Source: Cercis canadensis (lineage: Eukaryota; Streptophyta; Magnoliopsida; Fabales; Fabaceae). From it: 64,000 nucleotides of DNA. A program made the position numbers and the translations under genes. Of this stretch, positions 61,201 through 64,000 are shown in pieces (positions within the stretch are counted from its first letter, which is position 1; every line of letters starts with the position of its first letter). The DNA lies in contig QAOA01006992.1 of the NCBI GenBank assembly GCA_003255065.1, positions 89,015 to 153,014 on the forward strand, written 5' to 3'. The notes under the pieces were generated by a model. The model ran no database searches and was not told the DNA's origin. It saw nothing but the letters and a program-made list of their open reading frames with translations.

Positions 61201-64000
61201 CATAACCCTCCATATAATTTTGACTCACATCATTATTAGCCTCCTCCATTTTTTAAATATATCGTTTACGTTATTTCATCTTTCATAACAGAATATTGCA
61301 TCATCCCATTGTATAGTCCCAAACATCAAATCAACCTCCACCAATCTTTATCCTTTAGTCAACCCCCCCCAAATTAAGACAACTATGGGCTAGTCAATCA
61401 AGAAAAGGGACATCTCTTGATGTGTTAATGGATACATAACAAGCAAACTTTCAAACTGTTATTTTGCGGTTCATAGTCCCAGTTTACTCACTCATTTTAT
61501 AATATTAGTGTAAAGCATATTGCTGTTTAATTCTCACTTTAACTGTTAATAGTCATAACTATTTGTATTCCACCACTCAAATCACAATACCAATTTTATC
61601 TTGTGTCCTTAGCTTCCTGATAGTTATGTATTACATATATAATATCTCATTTTTTTTTCAACTACTAAATCAAAGTCAATGCTCTCGATCCAACTATATT
61701 AGTAAAATGGGACATCCAAGACATAATGAAACAACTATATGTGTGCCGCATGTAATGTCTTAGAAATTTAACAACTTATATACAGAAATGCAGAATAAGA
61801 TCATTAATTATGCACATCAATATTTCCAGAATATAAGAACCAAATTACTAGTCAAAAACACAAGATTTCTTACCTATCAACAACTAATGAGGTAGCGCGC
61901 CCTGATGCAAAAGACGTCAGAACCTGTTGTTAAGAAATAATCCTTCACTAATTAATTCAGACTCATGGTTCATTTGCGCAATAGAAATAAATTTGTAATG
62001 ACTTTTTTTCTCACTAAGTAATTTATATGCTCAATTAGGAGGCATAGGGCAGTGAAAGAAAATTCACTTACAGCATTCTTGGCCAAAAACAACGCAGGTA
62101 CTTTGTACTTTTCAAACATAAGCTCTGCAGTCCTGCCAGATACACAATAAACTGAACTCTGTGTTGATGGATCTATAACCATATATAAAATAATTTGATA
62201 ATGATTACTGCTATACCAAAAAAAAAAGATAAAACATTGCTAGAATACCTTTCTCTCTGATGTTGTGTGTTAGAAGAAGGTTCAGCAAGCAGCATTGGAT
62301 GCTCTTTAGGATCAATTAATAAGCATTCCCTGGAAAAGAAACAGAAAAAGAAAGAAAGCAAAGCAAAGCATAACCAGTCAGCAGCAAAGCAATTGCTAGT
62401 CTAAGGTATAAAATATAAGACTTAGCAGAAATTTATAAGGAAACAGTTTAATGAAAGAAACTATACCATCATGCATACAATATGAATTGATAAGCATACA
62501 GTCAAGTTTTGTTAAAAAACATATCTTATTACAAACAACACAATATTACTTACTCCACATTACCACATGACTTTCTGATCTCTTTTTCTACTTTTTATAC
62601 AGGTCAACTACTCTTTCGGATCATTGCATCCAAAAAGAACTTAAGAAATGATAATCATGCATGCTATACCACAAAACAAATGTAAAGAAGAAAAAAATAA
62701 TCTACAATACAAATCATAAACAGTTAAGATAATCAGCAACAACCTGAAGGCATGATCCCATATGTTGTCAACAATATCCCAGTCAACAACAACTCCATCC
62801 TTTAATGGTGACAGAACCTGATGGCATGCCAGAAATAGAAAGATAAAACCATGAAGTATAAAATATCTATAACCATAAATGTCTAATTAAAGTGTAATAG
62901 AGAAATTCTGACAAAGTGTTACCTCCATATGGTCTCTGCGGTATCCTAAGGACTGAGATCCTACATACAGTTTGCGTTTTCCCTTGGTTTTCTCAGAATC
63001 AAGATTTCTGACATTGTTTTTTGAATCCACAGCAGATCCAGAGTTCTTTTCTGTATTATCAGGTTCATCAACGTCCATTTGATCAATTGCTCCAACAACC
63101 TAAACAAATTACACATCAAGATAACTTAGATTGATCATATACACTGTGTCAGTTAAGTAAACCATCAATAGATATTCTATGACACACTGTAAATTACACA
63201 GGCACCCAATTATGCTAAGATTAAGCAGTAATAGCTTATCATCACAGAAAATGCCAATGCTTAGTTCATTAACTGAGGGCAGCCTCTAGACCTTTGCATA
63301 GACACTCCTCATGGCTCATGTACATCACAAAACATGATATAACAGACTGGCTGTTGGTCAACAAATTTAGTAGAATATGTGGGCATTAATTTCAAAAGAC
63401 ATGAGACAGTTGGCAGCTTGATAGAATCATGACATGAAATACTATCAAGCAATACTTATTGGTGACTGCAGCACTTTGGGAAAGCCATCAATACAAGAAA
63501 GAAAAACAAGTATTTATAAGAGACTACCTCAAAAATACATAACTCAAAGACAAAATAATAACCAAAATACTTTAAAAGTGTAATAGACCTCGCATAGTAA
63601 ATTCTTGAAAATTCCTATTGATGCCAGGTTTTGTAAAGGAAGCAGGTCATTGCCTGTCACATGCGCTGCGTGGCTTTTTTCTTCAAGGAGGAGCCAACCT
63701 GCTTCTTAGGAGTCTTAAGACCCCCCATCTATATTTAATTTGGAACTTAAAAAGCCCCTCCATGGTGTGTGGGACTTGGGGAGTCAGCGCCAACAATGTC
63801 AAATTACACTGTACAACAATATAACGCCTAAACACCCCCACTAAACAAAAAGGAAATTTTTGAGTCGGTGATGAAAAGGTGCATAATTGTGAAATTTTAG
63901 TTCAGTTGTTGCAAAGACCTTAAAAAGAAGAACATTGTAACTGAATGGAAAATTCTTACAGAAGAAACTGAGTAGTGAACACTTACTGAGGGAAACACAG
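52293..64000 (-). CDS. ARP4: actin-related protein 4 (5' end outside the window)
   Basis: Nineteen minus-strand exons in the window: 63987->64000, 62923-63099, 62744-62817, 62249-62329, 62072-62132, 61874-61923, 59518-59572, 58700-58777, 58541-58594, 58015-58068, 57882-57942, 57242-57293, 56984-57050, 55734-55796, 55555-55617, 54618-54680, 53429-53493, 52583-52651 and 52293-52338. They encode the last 414 residues, about 30 short of the full protein. Landmarks are [121 protein letters not shown] and the end [11 protein letters not shown]4 is a nuclear actin-fold subunit of SWR1, INO80 and NuA4-type chromatin complexes. All internal phases agree and no stop interrupts it. The 2.3-kb intron 59573-61873 carries a hAT-type insertion. 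Confidence 0.95.
60065..60730. mobile_element. non-autonomous hAT element in an ARP4 intron, 666 bp
   Basis: The ends read TTAGAGCTGGCAAACGGGC at the left and TGAGGTGGCAAAATGGGCC at the right when reverse-complemented, a form common in plant hAT elements with GGCCC-rich subterminal repeats. Exact 8-bp duplications AGTCATGT flank it at 60057-60064 and 60731-60738, the size expected for hAT. The interior is AT-rich and non-coding; an N lies at 60491. It sits between the ARP4 exons at 59518 and 61874 and should be spliced out. Confidence 0.88.
63620..63830. other. GC-richer patch in ARP4 intron
   Basis: About 200 bases with clearly higher G+C than the surrounding intron, including AGCAGGTCATTGCCTGTCAC and CATGGTGTGTGGGACTTGGG. 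It has no matched ends and no recognised family; possibly an old insertion. Confidence 0.3.

Overview
This is a nuclear chromosome window from a core eudicot plant, possibly a heterozygous outbred species. The evidence is short exons with GT/AG introns, AT-rich intergenic DNA, plant-specific proteins (a DLK2-type receptor-like hydrolase, chloroplast ClpS1, a chloroplast NUDT20/24-type Nudix enzyme, plant ARP4) and many small foldback transposons. The species cannot be named from the sequence. Almost every gene had to be assembled from exons, using splice sites, codon phase and remembered family motifs. Exon edges were checked by phase sums, not by transcripts.

Layout. 1-179 is the last exon of an unrecognised + strand gene. 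180-11.4 kb is gene-poor and holds at least four foldback elements. 11,516-14,104 (+) is a two-exon D14/KAI2-family hydrolase, best placed as DLK2. 14.6-17.8 kb is a repeat island: a 1.88-kb Mutator-like foldback element with telomere-like arms and a decayed ORF in its loop, a Tourist-like MITE, and two artificial-looking direct duplications abutting single N bases. 18,645-23,828 (+) is a 3-hydroxyisobutyryl-CoA hydrolase-like gene with two mutually exclusive exons. 24,399-27,487 (-) is a Nudix gene convergent with it. 29,570-29,874 (-) is a two-exon gene for a 65-residue membrane protein. 30,957-36,678 (-) is a nine-exon alpha/beta-hydrolase lipase of 694 residues. 39,262-40,380 (+) is a single-exon F-box gene. 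42,009-47,437 (-) is a CCR4-homolog exonuclease/deadenylase of 13 exons. 48,726-50,725 (+) is ClpS1. 52,293 to beyond 64,000 (-) is actin-related protein 4 with 19 exons in the window; its start lies outside.

The genes are housekeeping functions with no operon-like logic: branched-chain acyl-CoA catabolism (mitochondrion or peroxisome), thiamine-diphosphate damage control and N-degron delivery to Clp protease (chloroplast), mRNA decay, chromatin remodelling (ARP4 in SWR1/INO80/NuA4-type complexes), ubiquitin ligase targeting and butenolide-type signalling. From memory, ARP4 and this lipase are direct neighbours in Arabidopsis (At1g18450/At1g18460 and the duplicate pair At1g73910/At1g73920), with a CCR4 homolog close by (At1g73875), so the 31-64 kb half looks like an ancestral gene block.

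The most unusual items are the two phase-compatible alternative exons at the active-site loop of the acyl-CoA hydrolase, and a family of foldback elements whose arms carry CACGC...GCGTG palindromes, one of which has captured a small ORF that is now interrupted by two TGA codons.
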